Assembly: GCA_904501675.1 (NCBI GenBank)
Contig: CAJGCL010000003.1
Location: forward strand, 1 to 37,190
Reading direction: 5' to 3'
Origin: Clostridiaceae bacterium
Lineage (GTDB): Bacteria; Bacillota; Clostridia; Oscillospirales; Acutalibacteraceae
Length of the DNA: 37,190 nucleotides
Shown piece after piece: positions 16,861 to 25,475 of this stretch. The translations under genes and the position numbers were made by a program. Position 1 is the stretch's first letter, and every line of letters starts with the position of its first letter. The notes beneath the pieces were generated by a model. It was not told where the DNA came from and did not search any database. It worked only from the letters and a program-made list of their open reading frames with translations.

Positions 16861-18768
16861 GTGAAAAAGAAAATCGATAAAAACGACTATAATGACTTTC
16901 CTCTGTTCGTCTTTCATCAAGGCAGAAATTTCAGGGCTCAGGAGTTTCTCGGCGCCCATAAGGTAGAAGAAAACAAATATGTTTTCAGAGTGTGGGCTCC
17001 TCACGCAGCTGCCGTTTCTGTTGTAGGTGATTTTAACGGATGGGATGAGGGCGCAAATGCCCTTTACCGCCTTAATGATGGTGGCGTCTGGGAAGGATAT
17101 GTGGAAGGCGTTAAAAATTACGATTCCTATAAATTCCTTATTCAAGGGTCAGATGGCTTTAAGCACTATAAAGCAGACCCTTATGCAATTCATGCAGAAA
17201 CAAGACCCGGTACAGCCTCTAAAATATTCGAAGGCAATTATAAGTGGAGAGACGGAAATTGGCTTAAGAAAAGAAAAGCAGGTTCTGTATATAAATCCCC
17301 CGTTAATATTTATGAGGTGCATCTAGGCTCCTGGAAGATTTACGAAGATGGCAACACTCTCAGTTACAGAGATATGGCGAAAGAGCTTGTCGGATACGTT
17401 AAAAATATGGGTTACACTCATATTGAGGTGCTTCCTGTTGCAGAGCATCCCTTTGACGGCTCATGGGGTTATCAGGTTACAGGTTATTTTGCAGTAACAT
17501 CACGTTACGGCACACCGGACGATTTCAAGTTCTTTGTTGATGAGTGCCACAAGGCAGGTATAGGCGTTATCGTTGACTGGGTACCTGCCCATTTCCCTAA
17601 GGATGCCCACGGACTCGCTGAATTTGACGGCGAGGCTTGCTACGAATATAAGGATGTGCGCAAGGGCGAGCATCTGCAGTGGGGAACAAAGGTGTTCGAC
17701 TACGGCAGAAATGAGGTTCAGTCCTTCCTTATTTCAAATGCGCTTTTCTGGTTTAATGAATATCACATAGATGGTCTTCGTGTTGATGCTGTTGCATCTA
17801 TGCTCTATCTTGACTACGGCAGAGATGACGGTCAGTGGATAGCCAACGAAAACGGTGGCAATGAAAACCTTGAAGCAATTGCTTTTATGAAAAATCTTAA
17901 CGAGGCGGTTTTCAAGGAGCATGGCGATATAATGATGATTGCCGAAGAGAGTACTGCGTGGCCTATGGTTTCAAAGCCTGTGTTTATGGGCGGTCTTGGG
18001 TATAACTTCAAGTGGAATATGGGTTGGATGAACGATATTCTCCGCTACTTCTCTCTTGAGGGTATTCATAAAAAATATAACCACGATTTAATAACCTTTT
18101 CGTTCTTCTATGCATTTTCCGAGAATTTCGTGCTTCCTATTTCTCACGACGAAGTAGTGCACGGCAAATGCTCGCTTATAAATAAAATTCCGGGAAACTA
18201 CAACGAAAAGTTTGCAGGTGTGAGAGCTTTCCTTGGATATATGTACGCTCATCCGGGTAAAAAGCTTCTCTTTATGGGTTCTGAATTTGGTCAGTTTATT
18301 GAGTGGGACTATAAAAAAGGTCTTGACTGGATTCTTCTTGATTATGAAATGCACGTTTTGTTGCAGGACTATGTAAGAGAGCTCAATAAATTCTATAAAG
18401 CAAACACACCAATGTGGCAGATAGACTATAGCTGGGAAGGCTTTAACTGGATTGTCAGCGATGATAAAGACAATTCCGTTATAGCATTTGTGAGAAACGA
18501 TGAAAATGGAGATAAGATTATTGCGGTGTGCAATTTCACTCCTGTTTTACGTGAAAGCTATAAAATTGGGGTTCCCGATGCAGATTCTTATGAAATTGTG
18601 TTCAATACCGATTCAAAGAAATTTGGAGGTAATGGTGAAAAACTAAAGAAAACATATGCGGTAAAATCAGGCCCGATGCACGGCTATGAGAATTATATTG
18701 AAATGAAGCTTCCGCCTATGTCAACAATTTATCTGAAACCTAAAAAGATAGACCAAAAGTTAAAATAG
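16861..18768 (+). CDS. glgB: 1,4-alpha-glucan branching enzyme
   Basis: A 635-residue GH13 enzyme that makes alpha-1,6 branches in glycogen. An N-terminal CBM48-like domain (VFRVWAPHAAAVSVVGDFNG, 41-60) precedes the barrel. Catalytic blocks are GLRVDAVASML (305-315, nucleophile D309), MMIAEESTA (358-366, acid/base E362) and LPISHDEVVHGK with the transition-state aspartate. A C-terminal beta domain ends in MSTIYLKPK. The start is GTG with GGTGGTGG six bases upstream. It opens a glycogen operon and has its own promoter. Length is close to the short GlgB form without an extra N-terminal module. Confidence 0.96.
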   Translation: MKKKIDKNDYNDFPLFVFHQGRNFRAQEFLGAHKVEENKYVFRVWAPHAAAVSVVGDFNGWDEGANALYRLNDGGVWEGYVEGVKNYDSYKFLIQGSDGFKHYKADPYAIHAETRPGTASKIFEGNYKWRDGNWLKKRKAGSVYKSPVNIYEVHLGSWKIYEDGNTLSYRDMAKELVGYVKNMGYTHIEVLPVAEHPFDGSWGYQVTGYFAVTSRYGTPDDFKFFVDECHKAGIGVIVDWVPAHFPKDAHGLAEFDGEACYEYKDVRKGEHLQWGTKVFDYGRNEVQSFLISNALFWFNEYHIDGLRVDAVASMLYLDYGRDDGQWIANENGGNENLEAIAFMKNLNEAVFKEHGDIMMIAEESTAWPMVSKPVFMGGLGYNFKWNMGWMNDILRYFSLEGIHKKYNHDLITFSFFYAFSENFVLPISHDEVVHGKCSLINKIPGNYNEKFAGVRAFLGYMYAHPGKKLLFMGSEFGQFIEWDYKKGLDWILLDYEMHVLLQDYVRELNKFYKANTPMWQIDYSWEGFNWIVSDDKDNSVIAFVRNDENGDKIIAVCNFTPVLRESYKIGVPDADSYEIVFNTDSKKFGGNGEKLKKTYAVKSGPMHGYENYIEMKLPPMSTIYLKPKKIDQKLK

Positions 18769-18806
18769 TTTTAAATTTCAAATTTATATAAAGGAACGTG
18801 ATATCA

Positions 18807-20027
18807 ATGGCAAAAAAGACAGAATGTATTGCAATGCTTCTTGCAGGCGGTCAGGGCTCTCGTCTTGGTGTTCTTACCCAGAACATTGCAAAGCCTGCCG
18901 TACCATACGGCGGTAAGTACAGAATTATCGATTTCCCGCTTTCGAACTGTGTGAACTCAGGTATTTATACAGTTGGTGTTCTTACACAGTATCAGCCACT
19001 TGAGCTTAACGGATACATCGGTAACGGTGGTCCTTGGGACCTTGACCGTGCAGATGGCGGTGTGCACATTCTTTCGCCATACCAGCAGATTAAGGGCACA
19101 GAGTGGTATAAAGGAACAGCAAATGCTATCTATCAGAATATTCAGTTTATCGACAGATACAACCCCCAATATGTAGCGATTCTTTCAGGCGACCATATTT
19201 ACAAAATGGACTATGCAAAAATGCTTCAGTTCCATAAGGAAAAGGATGCTGCTTGTACAATTGCAATGCTTGAAGTGCCGTGGGAAGAGGCATCACGCTT
19301 CGGACTTATGTTTGTAGATGATGACGGCAGAATTACTGCTTTCGAAGAAAAACCAAAAAATCCCAAGAGCAACAAGGCTTCAATGGGCGTTTATATGTTT
19401 ACATGGGAGAAGCTCCGTCAGTATCTTATTGACGACGAAAATGACCCTGAGTCTTCAAACGACTTTGGTAAAAACGTTATCCCTGCAATGCATGAAGCAG
19501 GCGAAAGACTTTTTGCATATGGCTTTGACGGTTATTGGAAGGACGTTGGTACAATTGATTCCCTTTGGGAAGCAAACCTTGACCTTCTTAACCCGAAGGT
19601 TAATATTGATTTAAGCGACACATCCTGGAAGATTTACGGAAGAGGCACAAACAGTGCACCTCAGTATATTGCTGATAGTGCAGTAGTTGAAAACTCAATA
19701 GTTACAGCAGGTAGCGAAATCGAGGGTAAAATAGATTATTCCGTGCTCTTTAATGATGTTGTTGTTGAAGAGGGCGCATATGTAGATTATTCAATCGTTA
19801 TGCCCGGTGCAGTTATTAAAAAGGGCGCAGTTGTACAGTATGCAATGATTGCAGAAAATGCAGTTATTGAAGAAGGTGCAGTTGTAGGTGAAAACCCTGA
19901 AAAATGCGAAAATCTTGATGGTTGGGGCGTCAGCGTTGTAGGACCAAACGTTGTAGTTGGTGAAAACGCAAAGGTTAAAGCGCAGTCAATGATTTCAGAA
20001 GATGTTAAGGAGGGCGAAACAGTATGA
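18807..20027 (+). CDS. glgC: Glucose-1-phosphate adenylyltransferase, catalytic subunit
   Basis: A 406-residue ADP-glucose pyrophosphorylase making ADP-glucose from ATP and glucose-1-phosphate, the committed step of glycogen synthesis. The nucleotide loop LLAGGQGSRLG (11-21), KPAVPYGGKYRIIDFPLSNC, ILSGDHIYKMDY and the FEEKPKNPKS block with the glucose-1-phosphate lysine are all present. The C-terminal part is a left-handed beta-helix with hexapeptide repeats. AAGGAA lies ten bases upstream of the chosen ATG; a GTG at 18798 is too close to it. glgD overlaps its end by four bases, so a GlgC/GlgD heterotetramer is likely. Confidence 0.96.
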   Translation: MAKKTECIAMLLAGGQGSRLGVLTQNIAKPAVPYGGKYRIIDFPLSNCVNSGIYTVGVLTQYQPLELNGYIGNGGPWDLDRADGGVHILSPYQQIKGTEWYKGTANAIYQNIQFIDRYNPQYVAILSGDHIYKMDYAKMLQFHKEKDAACTIAMLEVPWEEASRFGLMFVDDDGRITAFEEKPKNPKSNKASMGVYMFTWEKLRQYLIDDENDPESSNDFGKNVIPAMHEAGERLFAYGFDGYWKDVGTIDSLWEANLDLLNPKVNIDLSDTSWKIYGRGTNSAPQYIADSAVVENSIVTAGSEIEGKIDYSVLFNDVVVEEGAYVDYSIVMPGAVIKKGAVVQYAMIAENAVIEEGAVVGENPEKCENLDGWGVSVVGPNVVVGENAKVKAQSMISEDVKEGETV

Positions 20028-21136
20028 TGCCGAAAAATGTTCTTGGTATAGTTTACTCCAATTCATATGATGCTTGCCTTGGTGCTCTCACAGCAAGGCG
20101 TACAATGGGCTCAGTGCCTTTCGGTGGCAGATACCGCCTTATAGATTTCCCGCTTTCAAATATGGTTAATTGCGGTATAACAAAGGTTGGTGTTATTGCA
20201 AACAGCAATTTCCATTCTCTTATGGACCACATAGGTAGTGGCAGACCTTGGGATCTTTCAAGAAAGGTTGATGGTCTTACATTGCTTCCTCCGTTTACTC
20301 CAACAGCGGCTGAATCCACAAACAGAATAGATACTCTTAACAGAGTTATGGATTTCATTTCACATTCCAAGCAGGAATATGTGCTTCTTATGGATTCTAA
20401 TCTTGTTTGTAATATTAATTTATCAAAACTCTTTGACTTCCATACACAGAAGAATGCAGATATTACAATAGCTTATTGCAACGGTCAGCTTCCAAAACTT
20501 CAGAATCAGGTGGTTATTGAGGTTGACGATGAGCAGAAGATTACTAATATGGGTATTGATGTTAAAACAGCTGCAGATGTTAACTACTCAGCAAACATTA
20601 TCCTTATAAGAAAAGCTCTTCTTGAAAGACTTATCGGCGACGCAGAAAGCTACGCTTATACAAGCTTTGAAAAAGACATTCTTCAGAAAAATGTTTCAAC
20701 ACTCAATATTTACGGATACAAAATCAACGAGTGGAATTGCACAATTGATAGCGTAAACACATACTTTGCTGCAAATATGGCTCTTCTTGAAAAAGCATCA
20801 AGAAAAGAGCTTTTCAAGAGCGACAGCCCTGTTTATACAAAGGTTCGCGACGATATGCCTGTTGTTTACGGCATTTCTTCAAACTGCAAAAACTCCCTTA
20901 TTGCAGATGGTTGCCAGATTGAAGGTACAGTTAAAAACAGTATTGTTTTCCGTGGCGCAAGAGTTGCAAAAGGAGCAGTAGTTGAAAACTCAATTCTTAT
21001 GCAGGATGCTTTCGTTGGCGAAGATGCAAAGCTTAATTGCGTGATTATGGATAAGAATACTGTTATCACTCCAAAGAAGGTTCTTTCAGGTGATAAGAGT
21101 TATCCGTTGTTCGTTGGTAAAGAGATTGTTATCTGA
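20024..21136 (+). CDS. glgD: GlgD-type non-catalytic/regulatory glucose-1-phosphate adenylyltransferase subunit
   Basis: A 370-residue GlgC paralogue. It keeps the PFGGRYRLIDFPLSNMVNCG block and the C-terminal beta-helix. The glycine-rich nucleotide loop of GlgC is replaced by an unrelated LGIVYSNSYDACLGAL stretch, and the DHIYKMDY motif has become LLMDSNLVCNI. GlgD proteins in Firmicutes are known to be inactive alone but to stimulate GlgC. A perfect AAGGAGG lies ten bases upstream of the ATG, inside glgC, so strong translation is expected. An ATG at 20027 is an alternative start. Confidence 0.93.
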   Translation: MMPKNVLGIVYSNSYDACLGALTARRTMGSVPFGGRYRLIDFPLSNMVNCGITKVGVIANSNFHSLMDHIGSGRPWDLSRKVDGLTLLPPFTPTAAESTNRIDTLNRVMDFISHSKQEYVLLMDSNLVCNINLSKLFDFHTQKNADITIAYCNGQLPKLQNQVVIEVDDEQKITNMGIDVKTAADVNYSANIILIRKALLERLIGDAESYAYTSFEKDILQKNVSTLNIYGYKINEWNCTIDSVNTYFAANMALLEKASRKELFKSDSPVYTKVRDDMPVVYGISSNCKNSLIADGCQIEGTVKNSIVFRGARVAKGAVVENSILMQDAFVGEDAKLNCVIMDKNTVITPKKVLSGDKSYPLFVGKEIVI

Positions 21137-21167
21137 TTTGGTTGTGATTTTATAAGGAGGTGCAGGT

Positions 21168-21704
21168 ATGGCTATTTGTCAATTTTGTGGTTGCAAAACA
21201 GATGAATTGGATTTTGTAGATGTTCGTATAGGTGGACTGGATAAAAAAGCCTGTTCTTTCTGTGGAAGACAGCTAAAAAACTTTGATGGGGACAATATTA
21301 GTGATGCTCAGATTAAATGGCTTTTGGCTGTAATTAACAAGGCTGTTCCTGATCGTGAAAAAGATGTGCTTGATGCGTTAAAAGAGCTTCTTGAAAAAAA
21401 TGGTGGAGCTTCAGAAGCAACTGCACCTCAGGAGCCATATGCAGCTGAGGTTAAACACTATAAAGCTCAAAGCAGCAAGGCTCAGGTAACATCAGATGAT
21501 GGAGATAAAGACAGGTTGATTGCAGAGCTTACTACCCGAGTGGATAAGCTTGAAAAAACTATTATTATGATGAAGCGTACTCAGCTTATAAAGTTGGTTT
21601 GCGAAATTGCAATACCTGTTATATTAGGAATCATTATTCTGATAATTTTCTTTTCATCAGGTTTTTATAACACTCTTTCTGATTTATACAGCAGTTTTGG
21701 ATAA
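21168..21704 (+). CDS. Unrecognised zinc-ribbon protein with C-terminal membrane anchor
   Basis: A 178-residue protein I cannot assign. The N-terminus has two CxxC knuckles (C4/C7 and C29/C32, plus C9), which look like a zinc ribbon. Then comes an amphipathic stretch (46-77), a polar Ala/Gln/Ser-rich linker (80-112), a probable short coiled coil (113-137) and one transmembrane segment (about 143-163). A short tail ends the chain, so a tail-anchored protein with its zinc ribbon in the cytoplasm is likely. A perfect AAGGAGGTG precedes the ATG. It sits between glgD and glgA, 31 bases from each, so it is probably co-transcribed with the glycogen genes. A regulatory or scaffolding role is only a guess. 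Confidence 0.8.
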   Translation: MAICQFCGCKTDELDFVDVRIGGLDKKACSFCGRQLKNFDGDNISDAQIKWLLAVINKAVPDREKDVLDALKELLEKNGGASEATAPQEPYAAEVKHYKAQSSKAQVTSDDGDKDRLIAELTTRVDKLEKTIIMMKRTQLIKLVCEIAIPVILGIIILIIFFSSGFYNTLSDLYSSFG

Positions 21705-21735
21705 GTAAACTAACCAAACAAAAAGGAGATTTAAA

Positions 21736-23160
21736 ATGAAGGTTTTATATGCAGCAAGTGAAGCGTTGCCTTTTATCGCAAGTGGCGGTTTAGGTGATGT
21801 TGCAGGCTCTCTTCCTCAGGCTCTCAGAAAGCGCCTTGTAGGTTGCCGCGTTGTTATGCCTCTTTATGACGGCATTAAGCAGGAGCTTAAAGATACAATG
21901 AAATTTATAACAAATATCTGTGTACCTGTTGCATGGCGCAGACAGTATTGCGGGATATTTGAAGCAAAAAGCGGCGGAGTAATCTATTACCTTTTGGATA
22001 ATCAGTATTATTTCAAGAGAGATTCTCTTTATGGCTTCTATGATGATGCGGAGCGTTTCGCTTTCTTCTCAAGAGCAATTCTTGAAATGCTTCCTCACAT
22101 TGATTTCAAGCCTGATATTATTCATTGTAATGACTGGCAGACTGCTCTTACTCCCGTTTATTACAGCACAATTTATGCTCAAAGACCGGAATATGAAAAT
22201 ATCAAAACAGTTTTCACTATTCATAACATTCAGTATCAGGGCGTTTATGGTGAAGAACTTATAGACAATGTTGTCGGTATCGACCATGCCCATAAAAAGC
22301 TTCTTGAATATGATGGTGCAGTTAACCTTATGAAGGGTGGTATCGAGTGTGCGAATGCAGTTACCACAGTAAGTCCGTCATACGCAAAAGAAATTCTTGA
22401 CCCATGGTTTTCTCATGGTCTTGACCCCATTCTTAAGGAGCGTTCATATAAGCTCAGGGGAATTCTTAACGGTATTGACGTTATAAACTACAACCCTGAA
22501 ACAGATAAAGATATTTTCAAAAACTATACTGCAGATAATATCCGCGGTAAATATATCAATAAAAGAGAACTCCAGAAGCTTTTAGGGCTTCCGGAGAAGA
22601 GTGATACTCCTGTTATGGGTATGGTTACTCGTCTCGTTTCTCATAAAGGTCTTGACCTTTGTAAGGCAGTGCTTGACGAGCTTCTTGCCACAACAGATAT
22701 TCAGCTTGTAGTTTTAGGCTCAGGCGATTATCAGTACGAGGAATTCTTCCGCGGTCTTGCTGCAAGATATCCTGATAAGGTTGGTCTTTGCCTTGGCTTC
22801 ATTCCTGACCTTGCAAGAAAAATCTATGCAGGCGCAGACCTTTTCCTCATGCCATCAAAGAGTGAGCCTTGCGGACTTTCTCAGATGGTTGCTCTTCGTT
22901 ACGGTACAATTCCGATTGTACGCGAAACAGGTGGTCTTCGCGACTCTGTTACAGATAGCGGAGATAATGAAGGAAACGGCTTTGTTTTCTCTTCATACAA
23001 TGCTCACGATATGCTTCACGCAATCCGTCGCGCAGTTGAAGGCTACCAGGATAAAAAAGGCTGGGCTATTCTCGTTAAGCGCGCTATGGAGAGCGATAAC
23101 AGCTGGGGCAAATCTGCAAATGATTATATCAAGATGTATAAGGAAGTATTAAAAGGTTAA
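21736..23160 (+). CDS. glgA: Glycogen synthase (ADP-glucose dependent, GT5)
   Basis: A 474-residue GT5 glycosyltransferase that extends alpha-1,4-glucan from ADP-glucose. It starts with VLYAASEALPFIASGGLGDVAG, contains HCNDWQTAL and TIHNIQYQGV, and ends with the second domain (MVTRLVSHKGLDL, PSKSEPCGLSQM, RETGGLRDSV). The N-terminal substrate loop normally reads KxGGL, with Lys15 in E. coli; here the aligned residue is Ala15. The C-terminal ETGGL and the EPCG acid remain, so activity is likely. AAAAGGAG precedes the ATG. Its stop is one base from the convergent XRE gene stop, with no visible terminator. Confidence 0.95.
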   Translation: MKVLYAASEALPFIASGGLGDVAGSLPQALRKRLVGCRVVMPLYDGIKQELKDTMKFITNICVPVAWRRQYCGIFEAKSGGVIYYLLDNQYYFKRDSLYGFYDDAERFAFFSRAILEMLPHIDFKPDIIHCNDWQTALTPVYYSTIYAQRPEYENIKTVFTIHNIQYQGVYGEELIDNVVGIDHAHKKLLEYDGAVNLMKGGIECANAVTTVSPSYAKEILDPWFSHGLDPILKERSYKLRGILNGIDVINYNPETDKDIFKNYTADNIRGKYINKRELQKLLGLPEKSDTPVMGMVTRLVSHKGLDLCKAVLDELLATTDIQLVVLGSGDYQYEEFFRGLAARYPDKVGLCLGFIPDLARKIYAGADLFLMPSKSEPCGLSQMVALRYGTIPIVRETGGLRDSVTDSGDNEGNGFVFSSYNAHDMLHAIRRAVEGYQDKKGWAILVKRAMESDNSWGKSANDYIKMYKEVLKG

Positions 23161-23161
23161 C

Positions 23162-23764
23162 TTATTCAGTCTTGATTTTATCAGCAGTTTTGCTTATAAT
23201 ACTTTCGATGTTTTTTATGACGGTCTCGATGCTTTTAGGTTCGGGACCGCCGTATCGTCTTGCGGATACTGTTTTTTCAGGGAAGTCATTAAGATGTGAT
23301 TCTTTTAACGCAAGGGTTACTGCCTGAGCATACTTTGGCGAAAGATTAAACCAACGTTTTGGGATATAACCCTTCTGAGCAGCAGCAAAAAGAGTACGGT
23401 AAATAGTTACTGCATACAGCAAGTCTGCAACCTCACCAGCCTGTGAAGAACCTGCGTTCATTCTTTCATGGGTCATAATAGCGGCGCGGTATATTGTTTG
23501 AGTGTCAAAAAGAACGTCTTCTTCTTTATCTTCTAGAACTGTGGAATCAAGGCCTTTACGGCTGTCTGTTCTGCCAAGAATGTAATCGGTAGTAACGCCA
23601 TAATATTCTGCAATACGGCATAAAAAGTCAAGGTTGAATTCTCGTATGCCTTTTTCGTAGTGAGATAAAAGTGCCTGAGAAACGCCTAAATCAACTGCGG
23701 CAGCTTTCTGGCTAAGGCCTTTTTCTGTTCTTAGTTCAACCATTCTTTCGGAATATGTTGCCAA
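23162..23764 (-). CDS. XRE-family helix-turn-helix regulator
   Basis: A 200-residue protein (from a TTG start at 23764) with an N-terminal Cro/CI-type HTH: MVELRTEKGLSQKAAAVDLG, then SQALLSHYEKG and a YYGVTTDYILGR end that is typical of XRE domains. The remaining ~130 residues are helical and not recognised; they may sense a ligand or mediate dimerisation. The reading frame stays open further upstream into the divergent phosphatase gene. I chose the TTG since GGTTGGA lies about ten bases before it; a GTG nearby is possible. It diverges from the phosphatase with a shared dyad, suggesting control of that gene and itself. Confidence 0.85.
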   Translation of the reverse strand: MATYSERMVELRTEKGLSQKAAAVDLGVSQALLSHYEKGIREFNLDFLCRIAEYYGVTTDYILGRTDSRKGLDSTVLEDKEEDVLFDTQTIYRAAIMTHERMNAGSSQAGEVADLLYAVTIYRTLFAAAQKGYIPKRWFNLSPKYAQAVTLALKESHLNDFPEKTVSARRYGGPEPKSIETVIKNIESIISKTADKIKTE

Positions 23765-23785
23765 AATAATCACATCCAACCAAAA

Positions 23786-23815
23786 ATTATACATAGTGTA
23801 TAATATACTACACCA
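23786..23815. promoter_or_regulatory. Dyad operator overlapping divergent -10 boxes of the XRE gene and the phosphatase gene
   Basis: ATTATACA (23786-23793) and TGTATAAT (23797-23804) form a perfect 8-bp inverted repeat around TAG. Each arm contains TATAAT read outward: minus strand toward the XRE gene, plus strand toward the phosphatase. A second, overlapping repeat GTGTA / TACAC is seen at about 23796-23813. Neither direction has a clear -35 box. The layout suits an XRE autorepressor site that blocks both promoters. Confidence 0.6.
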
Positions 23816-23832
23816 TATTACAGGAGAAATCA

Positions 23833-24540
23833 ATGAAAACTTATACAGTTTATTTAATTCGCCACGCTTTAACACAAGGGAATCTTGAAGGTCGATATAT
23901 AGGGCAGACCGATGAGCCTTTATGCAAAGAAGGTATTGAACAGCTTGAAGCAATGAAAAACGACTACGGTTATCCTTACCCTGATGTTGTTTTCACAAGC
24001 TCCTTAAAGCGATGTGTAGAAACAGCAAAAATTATTTACCCCGACAAAACCCCTATTGAAATGAGAGGGTTTGATGAATGTGATTTTGGCGAATTTGAGG
24101 GCCATACCGCAGAAGAATTAGAACCGTACGAGGAATTTTCAGAATGGCTTTCAGGCGGTGAGGATGCGAGACCTCTTAATGGTGAAAGCAATCAGGAATT
24201 TGCAACACGAGTATGCAATTGCTTTAATAAAACAGTTGACGGACTTATAAAAACAGGCACTCAGAGCGCAGCAATTATTACTCATGGTGGTGTAATAATG
24301 TCTATTCTTGCGGCTTTCGGTATACCAGAGCTTCCTATGACTGAATGGCTTTGTCCGTCTGCCTGCGGCTATACAGTTCGTATAACTCCATCCCTCTGGA
24401 GCAAAATCCGTAAGGTTGAAGTTATAAACGAAGTTCCATCAGAACCGCTTACCGCTTCACAGGAAGAGATGCTTTGGGACTATTATCCTGAACTCCCGGA
24501 AGATGATGAGTGGGATATTGACGGAGATGTTACTATATGA
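23833..24540 (+). CDS. Histidine phosphatase family protein (phosphoglycerate mutase-like)
   Basis: A 235-residue branch-1 histidine phosphatase. The phosphohistidine motif is LIRHALTQGN (R10-H11), and the second histidine is in IITHGGVI. FTSSLKRCVETAKI and DECDFGEFEGHT supply the expected Arg and Glu. The usual RHG is RHA here, as in some relatives. The C-terminus of about 50 residues is acidic and not typical of CobC or GpmB. AGGAGA precedes the ATG. It overlaps the next gene by four bases (ATGA). The substrate is unknown; alpha-ribazole phosphate or a sugar phosphate are both possible. Confidence 0.88.
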   Translation: MKTYTVYLIRHALTQGNLEGRYIGQTDEPLCKEGIEQLEAMKNDYGYPYPDVVFTSSLKRCVETAKIIYPDKTPIEMRGFDECDFGEFEGHTAEELEPYEEFSEWLSGGEDARPLNGESNQEFATRVCNCFNKTVDGLIKTGTQSAAIITHGGVIMSILAAFGIPELPMTEWLCPSACGYTVRITPSLWSKIRKVEVINEVPSEPLTASQEEMLWDYYPELPEDDEWDIDGDVTI

Positions 24541-25373
24541 GCGATTATAAAATTTACGCTAACCACGCGCATTTGTTTCCTAAAAACACAAAGCCTAATG
24601 CAGATAAGGATTGCCTTAAGGAGCTTCTTGACGAATGCGGAATTGAAAAAGCAGTTTGCTTTGCTCCCTTTCAGAATCAGATGGATATGTATGATGTCAG
24701 CAGAGGGCAGAATCCTAACGACTGGATAGCAGAGGAGATAAAAAACGAACCGAAGCTCGTAGGCTTTGGCTCAATAAATTTCGAGAAAGATAATCTTGAA
24801 GAGCAGGTAAAGCATATAGCAGAGTTGGGTCTCTTGGGTATAAAAATTCATCCTGCATATCAGGAGGTGAAAATTGATTCTCCCGAGCTTTTCAGAGTAT
24901 ATGAGGCTGCAGAAAAAGAAAATCTTTTTATCTCTTTCCACACAGGTCTTCATTGGCACAGAATTGCGGATTACAGTATGCTCCTTTTCGATGAGGTTGC
25001 CTTTAATTTCCCAAAACTGCGTTTCAGTATGGAGCATATGGGTGGCTATAGCTTTTTCAGAGAAGCGTTACTTATAATGAATAACAATTCTCGCGGTGAG
25101 ATTTTAAACACCTTTGCAGGCTGGACAAGCATCGGCATGGAAATTGACGACATGGGCAATGAAAGGCAGGGCGCATGGTCTTTAACAGACGACGACCTTT
25201 GCACTCTTATTCATCAGGCAGGATATGAGTCAAGTATTTTCGGTCTTGATTTTCCATATAAGAAAGCTGATGACATAAAAAAAGCAATAAACAGAATAAA
25301 AAATCTTCAGATTACCGAGGAAGCAAAAAGAGCAATTTTAGGCGGAAATCTTAAGAGAGAATTAAACTTATAA
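24537..25373 (+). CDS. Amidohydrolase family protein (TIM-barrel metal-dependent hydrolase)
   Basis: A 278-residue protein resembling the amidohydrolase_2 family. An HxH-like pair is at ANHAHLF (H10, H12). Further likely ligands are in GIKIHPAYQ, FHTGLHWHR and MEHMGGY, with an aspartate in FGLDFPYK. Such proteins include decarboxylases and hydrolases of cyclic or aromatic acids. It overlaps the phosphatase start-stop (4 bases), so the two are translationally coupled. It is related in layout to the next gene, so they may be old duplicates. A terminator follows directly. Confidence 0.82.
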   Translation: MSDYKIYANHAHLFPKNTKPNADKDCLKELLDECGIEKAVCFAPFQNQMDMYDVSRGQNPNDWIAEEIKNEPKLVGFGSINFEKDNLEEQVKHIAELGLLGIKIHPAYQEVKIDSPELFRVYEAAEKENLFISFHTGLHWHRIADYSMLLFDEVAFNFPKLRFSMEHMGGYSFFREALLIMNNNSRGEILNTFAGWTSIGMEIDDMGNERQGAWSLTDDDLCTLIHQAGYESSIFGLDFPYKKADDIKKAINRIKNLQITEEAKRAILGGNLKRELNL

Positions 25374-25402
25374 AAATCGGTCTCCTGACCGATTTTCTTT
25401 TT
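25373..25402 (+). terminator. Intrinsic terminator after the first amidohydrolase
   Basis: AAAATCGGTC (25373-25382) pairs with GACCGATTTT (25387-25396) around TCCT, followed by CTTTTT. The hairpin begins at the last base of the stop codon. Confidence 0.9.
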
Positions 25403-25408
25403 GTTATC

Positions 25409-25437
25409 TTGAATTTTTTCGGGAATAGTATTATTAT
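25409..25437 (+). promoter_or_regulatory. Putative sigma-A promoter of the second amidohydrolase
   Basis: TTGAAT (25409-25414) and TATTAT (25432-25437) are separated by 17 bases, about 38 bases upstream of the ATG. It directly follows the preceding terminator, so the second amidohydrolase is its own unit. Confidence 0.65.
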
Positions 25438-25475
25438 ACATAACATCGTAATATGACAAAAAGAAGGCAAAAATT

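Noticed and set aside
23765..23953. N-terminal extension of the XRE regulator to 23953
   Set aside because: It would overlap the divergent phosphatase gene and its promoter; the HTH domain begins only after 23764.
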